A stretch of 64,000 nt of DNA from JAUWVG01 sp964633715. GTDB taxonomy: Bacteria > Acidobacteriota > Aminicenantia > Aminicenantales > Aminicenantaceae. Below, piece after piece: positions 18,913-27,901 of this stretch. The notes beneath the pieces are model-generated. The model made no database searches. It saw only the letters and a program-made list of their open reading frames with translations, and was not told the origin of the DNA. The DNA is taken from positions 5,135 to 69,134 of the forward strand of contig CAZWHQ010000022.1 of the NCBI GenBank assembly GCA_964633715.1. The letters run 5' to 3'. How positions within the stretch are numbered: position 1 is the first letter of the stretch; each line of letters opens with the position of its first letter. Both the position numbers and the translations under genes were made by a program.

Positions 18913-19398
18913 TTATTCCTCTTTGTTTTTTGCCATGTAATCTAAAATGAGTTTGATGCCGATGACGATGACAATTACGGGCCAAAAATCGAAAATGGTC
19001 CCGTAGCTGATGATATCGAAGTTTGCCAAAAGCAGAATTCCTCCGATGGCCATAAGGATAATTCCCCAGAAAATGGACCCGGATTTCATAAGCTCTGGGA
19101 ATTCATCGATGGTCTCTTCTGCATAATCACCGTCGAGAGTTCTGCGGTTGATTGTTTTAGCTGTCATGACGGCATCGATGAGCTGATAAAACCAGAATCC
19201 GGCCAGAAGCAGGCCTGCGAAAGGCTGCCCTTCTCCAGTTGTCTGAAGTGTCACCAGGCCGGCAAAAATAATCATATACATCACACCCTTCATGACCTGT
19301 CGGTTGTAAAGAGTGCCAAGTCCTGGAAATATGAATGACAGCAGACCTGCCAAAAATCCTGATTTCGGGGGTCTTTTGAGAATTATTTTTTCTTCCAT
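18913..19398 (-). CDS. Membrane protein with TM2-like and LiaF-like segments
   Basis: About 161 residues. The first part (SGFLAGLLSFIFPGLGTLYN) is the TM2/DUF5683-type helical hairpin; the C-terminal part (FWGIILMAIGGILLLAN ... FWPVIVIVIGIKLIL) is a LiaF/DUF5668 two-helix unit like that of the next gene. The second ATG is chosen because GGAGG lies five bases before it, while the first ATG, 12 bases upstream, has none. Co-transcribed with the ECF sigma factor. Role unknown; probably sensing or adjusting the membrane under stress. Confidence 0.7.
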   Translation of the reverse strand: MEEKIILKRPPKSGFLAGLLSFIFPGLGTLYNRQVMKGVMYMIIFAGLVTLQTTGEGQPFAGLLLAGFWFYQLIDAVMTAKTINRRTLDGDYAEETIDEFPELMKSGSIFWGIILMAIGGILLLANFDIISYGTIFDFWPVIVIVIGIKLILDYMAKNKEE

Positions 19399-19422
19399 GT
19401 CTTCCTCCATATGTATGTAAAT

Positions 19423-19920
19423 TTAGTCCTCTTTTCCCTTGAAAATTTTGTTTATTTTTAAAGAAGCGAGGAGAGTATCCGTTTGATCGAATAGAGAGAC
19501 GGCGAAGGATTCCGCTTGGGTGTAGAGCTGCCCAACTTTGCTGTAACCCTTGTGGAGCTCTCGATTTATGGTTTTGTTGATGGTTTTTCTGTCGGGATGA
19601 AAAGCATAGAACGAGATCAGCATGAGAAAGATGGTGGCTCCGGCAAAGACCGGCTGTAGAGCCGGGCGCAGCAGAACATCGAGCTTGAAGGAAAATCTTT
19701 TCTTCTGTATCGGAATTTCGTACAGGCGGCTTTTAAGTTGGGCGCTGACGTCAATCTCTGGAAAAACACTTAAGGCCTTGTTTGTTTCTTTGATGAGGGC
19801 AAAAAGTTCTCGGCATTCCGGGCAGGAATCAAGATGCAGCTCGACAGATTCTCTTTCTTTGGGGCTGAGTTCATCTTCCATATAAAGAGAAAACAAATCT
19901 TCGATGTGCCTACAATCCAT
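19423..19920 (-). CDS. Anti-sigma factor with zinc-binding (ZAS) N-terminus
   Basis: 165 residues. The N-terminal domain has the H-x3-C-x2-C zinc anti-sigma motif (His29, Cys33, Cys36), followed by a linker and one membrane helix at about residues 88-107, then a periplasmic tail of ~55 residues. Known role of the family: holding an ECF sigma factor inactive at the membrane until a signal. Its start overlaps the end of the sigma factor gene by 11 bases, so translation is likely coupled and the pair cognate. Confidence 0.85.
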   Translation of the reverse strand: MDCRHIEDLFSLYMEDELSPKERESVELHLDSCPECRELFALIKETNKALSVFPEIDVSAQLKSRLYEIPIQKKRFSFKLDVLLRPALQPVFAGATIFLMLISFYAFHPDRKTINKTINRELHKGYSKVGQLYTQAESFAVSLFDQTDTLLASLKINKIFKGKED

Positions 19921-20476
19921 TTTCTTCTCCTTTCTCTTTATTTTCTTTTAGAACTTTCGCCAGCTGAAGTCTGCCTCGATTGACACGTGACTTGATTGTT
20001 CCTAGAGGAATGTCTAATATTTCTGCGATCTCATTGTATTTTTTCCCCTGGATATCTCTGAGTATGACAGCCATTCGGATGTCTGCAGAGAGATGGTTAA
20101 AGCCCTGCCAGACAAGTTTTTTGCTTTCTTCCTGGGCGAGAGTGTATTCAGGGCTTTCCTTTTCTGAAGAGGCGAGGTTGAATTCCTTAAAGTCGTCACG
20201 TGTCTTTTTTTCCCATTTTGTCCGGCGGTACTGGTCGATGAGGTAGTTTTTGCTCATAGTTAAAAGCCAGGCGGAAAAATTTTTACTGAAGTCATATTTG
20301 CTCAGAGAGTTATAGAGCTTGATGAAGATATCCTGCGTGAGGTCTTCGGCTTCCTCATAGCTTCCAGAAAACTGATAAGCCATGTTGAAGACTCTCTTAG
20401 AATATGCATCAACGAGCATTTTCCAGGCTCCTTCTTTGCCATCCAGGCATTCTCTGATGATTTGGTTTAATTCCAC
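19910..20476 (-). CDS. ECF RNA polymerase sigma factor
   Basis: 188 residues with region 2 (AYQFSGSYEEAEDLTQDIF, AWLLTMSKNYLIDQYRR) and region 4 (YNEIAEILDIPLGTIKSRVNRGR helix-turn-helix). GTG start; an upstream in-frame start is not available. The gene leads a five-gene operon with its anti-sigma factor and three membrane/envelope proteins. A GGAAC-N17-CGTCTA promoter lies immediately upstream, so autoregulation is likely; the predicted transcript start leaves less than ~10 bases of leader, so translation may be nearly leaderless. Confidence 0.9.
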   Translation of the reverse strand: MELNQIIRECLDGKEGAWKMLVDAYSKRVFNMAYQFSGSYEEAEDLTQDIFIKLYNSLSKYDFSKNFSAWLLTMSKNYLIDQYRRTKWEKKTRDDFKEFNLASSEKESPEYTLAQEESKKLVWQGFNHLSADIRMAVILRDIQGKKYNEIAEILDIPLGTIKSRVNRGRLQLAKVLKENKEKGEENGL

Positions 20477-20490
20477 GTTTCACACTTCAG

Positions 20491-20518
20491 TAGACGAAAT
20501 TCTGAAAAAAAAAGTTCC
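20491..20518 (-). promoter_or_regulatory. ECF sigma-dependent promoter
   Basis: On the minus strand GGAACTTT (20518-20511) is followed after 17 bases from GGAAC by CGTCTA (20496-20491). This is the classical ECF -35/-10 pair. It points at the sigma factor gene starting at 20476. I found no second good copy at the heads of neighbouring genes. Confidence 0.6.
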
Positions 20519-20655
20519 GTGCCCTTCATTCTATTAAATATGGAGTTGAAAAAGAAGGGGAGATGTGTCAGGATTAATCTTTAAATAATTTTTTGGAATT
20601 TTAATATTTTATGACCATCTTTTCGTTGATTTTACTTATCAAAGGGAGGCCTTAA

Positions 20656-21702
20656 ATGGAAGGTATTGTTGGGTATGGTGCGTACATACCCCGGAACAGG
20701 ATCAAGGTCGAGGAAATCGCCAAAGTCTGGGGAGCCGATGCACCAAGTTACAAGAAAGGTTTGATGTTGGAGGAAAAATCCGTTCCTTCTCCTGATCAGG
20801 ATACGATCACTATGTCTGTCGAGGCATCCAAAAATGCTTTAAAAAGGGCGCTTATCGATCCTGCTGATATTGGGGCCGTTTATATCGGATCAGAGTCTCA
20901 TCCCTATGCGGTTAAACCCAGCGGAACGGTTCTAGCCGAAGCATTGGGAGCGACACCAGAGGTGCATACGGCAGACTTTGAGTTTGCCTGCAAGGCGGGT
21001 ACTGAAGGGATGTATGTGGCTTTAAACCTGGTCAAAGCGGGTGAAATGAAATTTGCTCTGGGTGTGGGCGCAGATACATCTCAGGGGGCTCCTGGAGATG
21101 CACTGGAATACTCTGCAGCTGCTGGGGCTGCCGCTTTTATTTTCGGGCGGGATAACTTGATCGCCAAAGTGATAGACACCTATGCGTTTATGACGGATAC
21201 ACCCGATTTTTGGCGCCGTGAATACCAGTATTATCCCCAACACGGGGGACGCTTTACTGGGGATCCGGCCTATTTTAAACATGTCACAGGTGCGGCCAAG
21301 GGGATGATGGCCAAGGTGGGTATGACCCCCAAAGATTTCACCTATGTCATTTTTCATCAGCCCAATGGCAAATTTCCTTTTCGTGTGGGAAAGATGCTGG
21401 GTTTTGAAAAAGAACAGATCGAACCGGGCTGGTTGGTCAATAAACTCGGAAACACTTACTCTGGATCTTCTCCATTGGGTTTGACGGCAACACTGGATAT
21501 CGCTCACCCAGGTGATAAGATCCTTCTTGTCTCCTACGGTTCCGGAGCCGGCAGCGATGCCTTTGTCTTCGACGTCCAAGATCGGATCGAGGACGCTAGA
21601 GATCTGGCTCCAAAGACTCGAGATCTTTTAGAGAGGAATAAGAAATATCTTGAGTACGGCGAATATGCCAAGTTCAGGCATAAAATTAAGAAGGCGCATT
21701 AG
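20656..21702 (+). CDS. Hydroxymethylglutaryl-CoA synthase, archaeal type
   Basis: 348 residues, the length of the archaeal enzyme rather than the longer bacterial/eukaryotic type. Catalytic residues stand at the positions known for archaeal HMG-CoA synthase: Glu80 (IGSESHPY), Cys112 (FACKAGTEG) and His234 (VIFHQPNGK). It condenses acetyl-CoA with acetoacetyl-CoA to HMG-CoA, and the reaction is reversible in principle. Followed after nine bases by a thiolase and then a DUF35 protein, the same order as the archaeal complex that channels acetoacetyl-CoA between the two enzymes. Ribosome site AAAGGGAGG before ATG. Head of the 20.7-27.8 kb carboxylase cluster. Confidence 0.88.
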   Translation: MEGIVGYGAYIPRNRIKVEEIAKVWGADAPSYKKGLMLEEKSVPSPDQDTITMSVEASKNALKRALIDPADIGAVYIGSESHPYAVKPSGTVLAEALGATPEVHTADFEFACKAGTEGMYVALNLVKAGEMKFALGVGADTSQGAPGDALEYSAAAGAAAFIFGRDNLIAKVIDTYAFMTDTPDFWRREYQYYPQHGGRFTGDPAYFKHVTGAAKGMMAKVGMTPKDFTYVIFHQPNGKFPFRVGKMLGFEKEQIEPGWLVNKLGNTYSGSSPLGLTATLDIAHPGDKILLVSYGSGAGSDAFVFDVQDRIEDARDLAPKTRDLLERNKKYLEYGEYAKFRHKIKKAH

Positions 21703-21711
21703 GAGGCAAAA

Positions 21712-22866
21712 ATGAGAGATGTTGCAGTTATCGGTGTTGGAATAAACAAGTGGGGGGAACTCTGGAATAAGTCCCACAGGGATGTATTTGTGGAATCGGC
21801 TCTCCTGGCTCTGGATGATGCCAATGTGGACCATATCGATTCTATGTTTGTGGGGTGTATGTCGTCAGGGCTTTTTGTAGGGCAGGAGCATATCGCTTCC
21901 ATGATGGCCGATTACCTTGGCCAGGTGCCAATCCCAACAACACGGGTTGAATCAGCCTGTGCGTCCGGAGGGCTGGCTCTCCGCCAGGGATTTATCGATG
22001 TCGCTTCAGGCATGAATGATATTGTTTTAGTCGGCGGCGTGGAAAAAATGACCGATGTCGGAGGGAATGAGGCCACATATGCTCTGGGAAGTGCTGCAGA
22101 TCAGGAATATGAAGGGTATCATGGGATCACTTTTCCCGGTCTGTATGCTTTGATAGCCATGGCACACATGGAAAAATATGGAACAACCCGTGAACAGCTG
22201 GCTATGGTGTCTGTGAAAAACCATAAAAATGGGGCTAAAAACCCGCTGGCTCAGTTTCCATTCGAGATATCGGTTGAGGATGTCCTCTGTTCCGTGAAGG
22301 TGGCCGATCCGCTGAGAATTCTCGACTGTTCGCCTATCACAGACGGGAGCGCTGCGCTTATTCTGTGTCCGGTTGAAAAGGCCAAAGAGCTGGGAAAACC
22401 GATTATTCAAATTATCGGGACCGGCCATGCCACGGACTCCATCGCCCTTGCTCAGAGGAAAGACCTCACGTGGTTGGAATCCACTTTTCTTGCGGCCCAA
22501 CAGGCCTACGCTATGGCAGATAAGAAACCTGAAGACATCGATGTCCTCGAAGTCCACGACTGTTTCTCTATAGCTGAAATATGTGTGACAGAGGCTCTCG
22601 GGTATTTCGAAAAGGGAAAAGGTGGAGAGGCCGTAGAGAAAGGGATAACGGCTGCAGACGGCGAAAAACCTGTCAATGTCAGCGGCGGGCTAAAATCTAA
22701 AGGTCATCCAGTTGGGGCAACCGGCGTGGCTCAGGCTGTTGAAATTGTCAAGCAGCTCCGTGGAGAAGCCGGAGAACGGCAGGTCGAGCAGGCAAGAATT
22801 GGAATGACTCAGAACATGGGTGGAAGTGGTGCCAGCACTCTTGTGCATGTCTTTGAGAGAGAATAG
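21712..22866 (+). CDS. Thiolase (acetoacetyl-CoA thiolase, archaeal/SCP2 type)
   Basis: 384 residues. Nucleophile Cys83 in SACASGG, the VHDCFS histidine and the [14 protein letters not shown] motif are the thiolase landmarks. The SCP2-like form without the classical C-terminal CxG cysteine motif is the one that pairs with archaeal HMG-CoA synthase. It interconverts two acetyl-CoA and acetoacetyl-CoA. Start overlaps a good ribosome site (TTAGGAGGC) that sits on the stop of the preceding gene. Expected to form a complex with its neighbours through the DUF35 protein. Confidence 0.88.
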   Translation: MRDVAVIGVGINKWGELWNKSHRDVFVESALLALDDANVDHIDSMFVGCMSSGLFVGQEHIASMMADYLGQVPIPTTRVESACASGGLALRQGFIDVASGMNDIVLVGGVEKMTDVGGNEATYALGSAADQEYEGYHGITFPGLYALIAMAHMEKYGTTREQLAMVSVKNHKNGAKNPLAQFPFEISVEDVLCSVKVADPLRILDCSPITDGSAALILCPVEKAKELGKPIIQIIGTGHATDSIALAQRKDLTWLESTFLAAQQAYAMADKKPEDIDVLEVHDCFSIAEICVTEALGYFEKGKGGEAVEKGITAADGEKPVNVSGGLKSKGHPVGATGVAQAVEIVKQLRGEAGERQVEQARIGMTQNMGGSGASTLVHVFERE

Positions 22867-22880
22867 GGAAGGAGGATAAA

Positions 22881-23276
22881 ATGTCAACACCGTCAAGATA
22901 TTGGAGAGAGATTCCTCAGAGGTACAGGTATGAAGCCAATAAGTGCAGCAAGTGTGGGAAAATAAATTTTCCTCCCCGCCTTATCTGTCCTGAATGCAAG
23001 GGTCGGGAGCTAGAAACGACAAAACTTGCAGAAAAAGGAAAAGTCCTCACCTACACAATAATTCGTGTGCCTCCGCAGCAGTTTGTCGACCAGGCGCCTT
23101 TTGCAGTCGGGATCGTCGAACTTGAGGATAGCGTGCGTTTGACTGGCCAGATCGTGGACTGTGATTTTGAACACATAAAAATCGGCATGGCCGTCAAACT
23201 TGAGTTCCGGAAAATTTACGATGTGGGCGAGTCCGGAGTGATCTGCTACGGGTATAAATTCGTTCCTGACGCCTAA
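22881..23276 (+). CDS. DUF35 OB-fold protein with zinc ribbon
   Basis: 131 residues. The N-terminal zinc ribbon has CSKCG and CPEC knuckles about 15 residues apart; the rest is the OB-fold (GKVLTYTIIRVPP, FAVGIVELED, KIGMAVKLEF). In archaea this protein bridges thiolase and HMG-CoA synthase and supplies a shared CoA-binding site. The gene is third in the same order here, with an AAGGAGG site eight bases before ATG. A 144-base gap then separates it from the carboxylase genes. Confidence 0.88.
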   Translation: MSTPSRYWREIPQRYRYEANKCSKCGKINFPPRLICPECKGRELETTKLAEKGKVLTYTIIRVPPQQFVDQAPFAVGIVELEDSVRLTGQIVDCDFEHIKIGMAVKLEFRKIYDVGESGVICYGYKFVPDA

Positions 23277-23420
23277 TGTCCTTTACTCCCAGTACGAAGC
23301 TTTTTGCGGCGTGATTACACAGAGTAAAGCATTTGGGTGCCTTCTGTTTTTCCTAGAAATTGAAAAATTTCTCTTTTATAATAAAAAGGATGAAAAAAAT
23401 TTGGCCTTAGGGGTAAACCC

Positions 23421-25028
23421 ATGTACAGGATAGAAAGCAATATCGACACCCAGAGTCAAGAGTACAAGGATAACTATGCACACATGGCCAAGGCTGTAGC
23501 CGAGTACAAAGACCGCTTGGCTCAGGTGCAGAAGGGAGGGCCCAAGAAATACAGAGATCTCCAGAAATCCCGGGGAAAACTTCTTCCCAGGGAGCGGCTG
23601 GAAAAACTCTTTGACCGAAATACGCCCTTTGTTGAACTCAGCCCGTTGGCCGCATGGGATTTATATGACAATGAAGCTCCGGGAGCCGGTATGATCACGG
23701 GGATTGGCGTGGTTCACGGCAGGGAAGTTTTGGTGGTTGTTAATGATCCGACGGTTAAAGGTGGCACCTATTTTCCGATGACCATAAAAAAGCATATCCG
23801 TGCTCAGGAAGTGGCCCTGGAGAACAGGCTGCCGTGTATCTATCTTGTCGATTCAGGAGGAATTTTTCTTCCTCTTCAGCATGGGACTTTTCCAGATAAG
23901 GGACATTTCGGCCGAATTTTCTATAATCAGGCCCGTCTCTCTGCACTTGGAATCCCTCAGATTTCAATCGTTATGGGTTCCTGTACAGCCGGAGGGGCGT
24001 ATGTTCCGGCGATGAGTGATGAGACGGTGATTGTCAAACAGCAGGGGACAATCTTTATCGGCGGCCCTCCTCTTGTCAAGGCCGCAACAGGTGTGGATGT
24101 CTCCGATGAAGAATTGGGTGGAGCGGATGTTCACTGCCGTATTTCGGGTGTTTCGGATTATTATGCCCAAAACGATGAGCATGCGCTTGAAATTGCCCGG
24201 AATATTGTTGAAACCCTTGATCCGGCCAAGAAGTTCGAGCTTAAAATGTCTGAGCCGGAAGATCCCTATTATGATCCCCAGGAGATCTACGGTATTATCC
24301 CCAGTGATGTCAGAAAACCTTACAACATCAAGGATGTTATCGCAAGATTGGTCGACGGAAGCCGGTTCCAGGAATTTAAGGAGAATTACGGTCAAACCCT
24401 GGTCTGCGGTTTTACCCGGATTATGGGGCAGCCTGTCGGGATTGTGGCCAATAATGGTGTCCTTTTCTCGGAGAGTGCGGTCAAAGGGGCCCATTTTGTT
24501 ACGCTGTGCTCCATGCGAAAAATTCCACTCCTCTTCCTTCAAAACATCACTGGTTTTATCGTGGGCAAACAGTATGAACACGGCGGAATCGCCAAAGACG
24601 GGGCCAAGATGGTCCATGCCGTGGCGAATGCCGATGTCCCTAAGATAACCCTGATTGTTGGGTCTTCCAACGGCGCGGGAAACTATGCCATGTGCGGCCG
24701 GGCTTATGCGCCGAGGCTGTTGTGGATGTGGCCATGCGCTCACGTGAGTGTTATGGGTGGAGAACAGGCCGCCAACGTGTTGGCGACCGTTAAGGCTCAA
24801 AGGCTCAAAGAACAGGGGAAAAAGCTGAGTGAGGCAGAGAAAGAAAAATTAATGGCCCCCATCCTAAAAAAATATGAGATTGAGGGAAGTCCGTATTTCA
24901 GCACCAGCCGGATCTGGGATGATGGGATCATCGATCCTCTGGAAACACGGGAAGCTCTGGCCCTGGGGATCTCGATGAGCCTCAACGCACCTATTCCAGA
25001 CTATAAAGTGGGAATATTCAGGATGTAA
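23421..25028 (+). CDS. Acyl-CoA carboxylase beta subunit (methylcrotonyl-CoA carboxylase type)
   Basis: 535 residues, full length for carboxyltransferase subunits. Motifs [13 protein letters not shown] and [19 protein letters not shown] with [13 protein letters not shown] are those of methylcrotonyl-CoA carboxylase beta rather than propionyl-CoA carboxylase. Transfers carboxybiotin CO2 to 3-methylcrotonyl-CoA, making 3-methylglutaconyl-CoA, in leucine and isoprenoid breakdown. The following three genes (crotonase, biotin carboxylase, biotin carrier) complete the enzyme set with gaps of 1-2 bases. Specificity (methylcrotonyl, geranyl) is judged from context and motifs only. Confidence 0.85.
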   Translation: MYRIESNIDTQSQEYKDNYAHMAKAVAEYKDRLAQVQKGGPKKYRDLQKSRGKLLPRERLEKLFDRNTPFVELSPLAAWDLYDNEAPGAGMITGIGVVHGREVLVVVNDPTVKGGTYFPMTIKKHIRAQEVALENRLPCIYLVDSGGIFLPLQHGTFPDKGHFGRIFYNQARLSALGIPQISIVMGSCTAGGAYVPAMSDETVIVKQQGTIFIGGPPLVKAATGVDVSDEELGGADVHCRISGVSDYYAQNDEHALEIARNIVETLDPAKKFELKMSEPEDPYYDPQEIYGIIPSDVRKPYNIKDVIARLVDGSRFQEFKENYGQTLVCGFTRIMGQPVGIVANNGVLFSESAVKGAHFVTLCSMRKIPLLFLQNITGFIVGKQYEHGGIAKDGAKMVHAVANADVPKITLIVGSSNGAGNYAMCGRAYAPRLLWMWPCAHVSVMGGEQAANVLATVKAQRLKEQGKKLSEAEKEKLMAPILKKYEIEGSPYFSTSRIWDDGIIDPLETREALALGISMSLNAPIPDYKVGIFRM

Positions 25029-25029
25029 G

Positions 25030-25830
25030 ATGGTCAGATCTGAGTTCGAAACAATTTTATATGAGAAGCACGAGCAGGTCGTTTGGCTGACATTTAACCG
25101 GCCTGAGGTCCATAACGCATTTAATGCAAAACAGATCGAGGAAATGACAGAAGCATTAAAGCGGATTAGAGAAGATAACTCGGTGAGGATTGTTGTTCTA
25201 ACAGGAAAGGGAAAATCTTTTTGTGCAGGGGCGGACTTGAACTGGCTGAGGGAAATTGTCGGCTATTCCTTTAAACAAAACCTTGAAGAATCCAGGGCTC
25301 TTGCCGATGTGCTGCATGACCTCTATATGCTGCCCAAGCCGACAATTGCTATGGTTAATGGAGCCGCAATTGGAGGAGGAACAGGATTCCTCTCGGCATG
25401 TGATATAGCCTTGGCCGCCGAAGAAGCCAGATTTGGATTGAGTGAGATCAAGATCGGACTTGTTCCGGCAGCCATCTCTCCCTATGTCATTCGGAAAATT
25501 GGGGAGAGCAGGGCCCGGGAATATTTTTTAACGGGGAAGCGGATGCTAGCGCACAAAGCTTTGGAAATCGGGCTTGTCAATGACGTGGTTCCACTGGAAA
25601 AGTTGAAAGCATCGGTGGATCTTTTGATCGATAACCTCTTGACCTCGGGTCCAGAAGCCATGGCCAGCTGCAAGGAACTGATTACCCAGACTTCTCATGC
25701 GCGGATTGAGGATGTTAAGGAATTTACGGCGAACATGATTGCTGGGCTGAGAGTGAGCGAAGAAGGGCAGGAGGGGATGGCCTCTTTTCTCGAAAAAAGA
25801 AAACCAAATTGGATTAAGAAAAAAGATTAG
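25030..25830 (+). CDS. Enoyl-CoA hydratase, probable methylglutaconyl-CoA hydratase
   Basis: 266 residues of crotonase fold. Oxyanion-hole strands SFCAGADLNWL and AAIGGGTGFLSACD are present, and the FGLSEIKIGLVPAAISPYVI segment is characteristic of LiuC-type methylglutaconyl-CoA hydratases found inside methylcrotonyl-CoA carboxylase operons. It interconverts 3-methylglutaconyl-CoA and HMG-CoA, exactly bridging the carboxylase and the HMG-CoA synthase encoded upstream. ATG one base after the preceding stop; translation is probably coupled. Confidence 0.83.
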   Translation: MVRSEFETILYEKHEQVVWLTFNRPEVHNAFNAKQIEEMTEALKRIREDNSVRIVVLTGKGKSFCAGADLNWLREIVGYSFKQNLEESRALADVLHDLYMLPKPTIAMVNGAAIGGGTGFLSACDIALAAEEARFGLSEIKIGLVPAAISPYVIRKIGESRAREYFLTGKRMLAHKALEIGLVNDVVPLEKLKASVDLLIDNLLTSGPEAMASCKELITQTSHARIEDVKEFTANMIAGLRVSEEGQEGMASFLEKRKPNWIKKKD

Positions 25831-25832
25831 CT

Positions 25833-27341
25833 ATGTTTAAAAAGATACTGATCGCGAACAGGGGAGAGATTGCGTGCCGGATTATTAAGGGCTGCCGCGA
25901 GATGGGAATCTCGACTGTAGCGGTCTATTCTGATGTGGACCGCAAAAGCCTTCATGTCCAAGCTGCAGATGAAGCGGTTTGCATCGGTCCCGCTCCTGCT
26001 GTGGACAGCTACCTGAATGTGGACAGCATCATTCAGGCTGCCAAGAAGACAGGGGCGGAAGCCATCCATCCTGGATATGGTTTTTTAGCGGAAAACGCGG
26101 GATTTGCCCGGCGCTGTGAAGACGAAAAGATCGTTTTTATCGGTCCGAATTCCAAGGCCATGGAGCTAGTCGGAGATAAAATCAGGTCCCGGCAGACTAT
26201 GGAAAAAGCCGGAATCCCCATCATACCGGGAATGAAAGGGACTCACGAGAATATTTCAGACTATATGGCCGATGCGAAAAAAATCGGCTTTCCCGTAATG
26301 ATAAAGGCTTCAGCTGGGGGTGGTGGAAAAGGAATGCGGATCGTTTTTGAGGAAAAGAATCTCCAGGAGGCTCTTGAAGCCGGGCAGAGAGAGGCCAAAT
26401 CTGCATTTGGTGATGAGTCTGTTTATTTGGAAAAGTATATTGAAGAACCCAGGCACGTGGAATTCCAGGTGCTTGCCGACAATTTTGGGAATACGGTTCA
26501 TCTCTTTGAGAGAGAGTGTTCGATCCAGAGACGTCATCAAAAAATTATCGAAGAATCTCCTTCTCAAGCACTCGATCCGGCTTTACGCGAAAAAATGGGG
26601 GAGACCGCCAAAAAAGTGATGAAGGTGTCCGGATACAATAATGCTGGAACAGTGGAGTTTCTCCTGGATAAAGACAAAAATTTCTATTTTCTCGAGGTGA
26701 ATGCCAGACTCCAGGTCGAACATCCTGTCACAGAGCTGATTTCCGGAGTGGATTTGGTCTTTCAACAGATAAAAATCGCTTCAGGGGAGAAGCTGGCTTT
26801 TTCTCAAAATGACCTGGAACAAAAAGGCCACGCTATGGAGTGCCGCATCTACGCAGAGGATCCCTTGAACAATTTTCTCCCCTCTTCAGGGACCGTGCTC
26901 TTTCTCAAAGAGCCAAGCGGACCGGGAGTCCGCCATGATTGTGGAATCTACAGCGGATGTGATGTCCCTATCTTCTACGATCCCATCCTGGCAAAATTGA
27001 TAGTCTGGGCAGAAAGCAGGGATTTGTGCTGTTCGAGAATGATTGAAGCCTTGGGTGATTATGTGATTTTGGGAATCAAGACATCCATTGATTTTCTTAA
27101 AGATATGATTGGACATCCTGAGTTCCAGTCAGGCCAAACGACGACCAGTTTTATAAATATATATTTTAAAAACTGGAAAGGGAAGGACAAACCAGAAAAC
27201 CTGAAAAAAATGGCGATGCTGGTGGCATCTTTTGATGCTTTTAATGGATCTTATGGCAGATCAAATCTAGTGGCTGAACGCAAATCCATTAGTTCTCCGT
27301 GGCTTTCTTTAGGAAAGTGGCGGATCGGCGGAGGGAGATAA
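25833..27341 (+). CDS. Biotin carboxylase subunit of acyl-CoA carboxylase
   Basis: 502 residues with the ATP-grasp carboxylase landmarks KASAGGGGKGMR, ECSIQRRHQKIIEE and FLEVNARLQVEHPVTE. In most methylcrotonyl-CoA carboxylases this part is fused to a biotin domain (~660 residues). Here it ends about where the linker (BT) domain would begin, at LGKWRIGGG, and the biotin carrier follows as its own gene one base later in another frame. Carries out ATP-dependent carboxylation of biotin. Confidence 0.88.
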   Translation: MFKKILIANRGEIACRIIKGCREMGISTVAVYSDVDRKSLHVQAADEAVCIGPAPAVDSYLNVDSIIQAAKKTGAEAIHPGYGFLAENAGFARRCEDEKIVFIGPNSKAMELVGDKIRSRQTMEKAGIPIIPGMKGTHENISDYMADAKKIGFPVMIKASAGGGGKGMRIVFEEKNLQEALEAGQREAKSAFGDESVYLEKYIEEPRHVEFQVLADNFGNTVHLFERECSIQRRHQKIIEESPSQALDPALREKMGETAKKVMKVSGYNNAGTVEFLLDKDKNFYFLEVNARLQVEHPVTELISGVDLVFQQIKIASGEKLAFSQNDLEQKGHAMECRIYAEDPLNNFLPSSGTVLFLKEPSGPGVRHDCGIYSGCDVPIFYDPILAKLIVWAESRDLCCSRMIEALGDYVILGIKTSIDFLKDMIGHPEFQSGQTTTSFINIYFKNWKGKDKPENLKKMAMLVASFDAFNGSYGRSNLVAERKSISSPWLSLGKWRIGGGR

Positions 27342-27342
27342 A

Positions 27343-27840
27343 GTGGAATTTGAATATATTGTTGACGGTCTGCTCCGGACAATTTCACTGGAAAAGAAGG
27401 GTGACAGCTATATTGTTACTGATGGAGATAGTTCACAAGAAGCCGATATCCAGGTCATCTCTTCAAATGTATTCTCCATTAAAATAGGAGCGCGCACGCT
27501 CCGGGCCTATATGGCAAAAGAAAAGGGAAAACGATACATCCAGCTTGATGGATTTCAATTTCTTGTGGCTGAACCTTCCCAACAGAGGGATGGTTTCCAG
27601 GGCAGACAAGAGCAGTCTCAAGAGGATATGCTGCTGATTAAGGCCCCGATGCCGGGAAAGGTCATCAAGATTTTTGTCGCAGAGAAGGACAAAGTCCGCA
27701 AGAACCAGACGTTGGCCATTGTGGAGGCCATGAAAATGGAAAATGAGATTAAGGCCTCGCTTGATGGTACGGTCAAAAAGATATACTGCAAAATGGATGA
27801 CCTTGTCGAAACCGAACACCCCCTCATCGAACTCGAATAA
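27343..27840 (+). CDS. Biotin carboxyl carrier protein (separate subunit)
   Basis: 165 residues. C-terminal biotinyl domain (residues ~95-165) with the attachment motif EAMKMEN (Lys131) and APMPGKV strand; the N-terminal ~80 residues look like the BT linker normally inside the fused alpha subunit. GTG start with GGAGGGAG about five bases before it, one base after the biotin carboxylase stop. The separate ribosome site argues for a genuine split gene, not a sequencing frameshift. Last gene of the cluster. Confidence 0.87.
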   Translation: MEFEYIVDGLLRTISLEKKGDSYIVTDGDSSQEADIQVISSNVFSIKIGARTLRAYMAKEKGKRYIQLDGFQFLVAEPSQQRDGFQGRQEQSQEDMLLIKAPMPGKVIKIFVAEKDKVRKNQTLAIVEAMKMENEIKASLDGTVKKIYCKMDDLVETEHPLIELE

Positions 27841-27901
27841 AGGATAAGGGCCTGGTTGTGAATTGTGTTAAAAAATGCAACGAAATAGGGGATAAAAGAG
27901 T

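Noticed and set aside
23964..24800. 278-codon open frame antisense to the carboxylase beta gene
   Set aside because: Completely overlaps a highly conserved gene and has no protein-family character.
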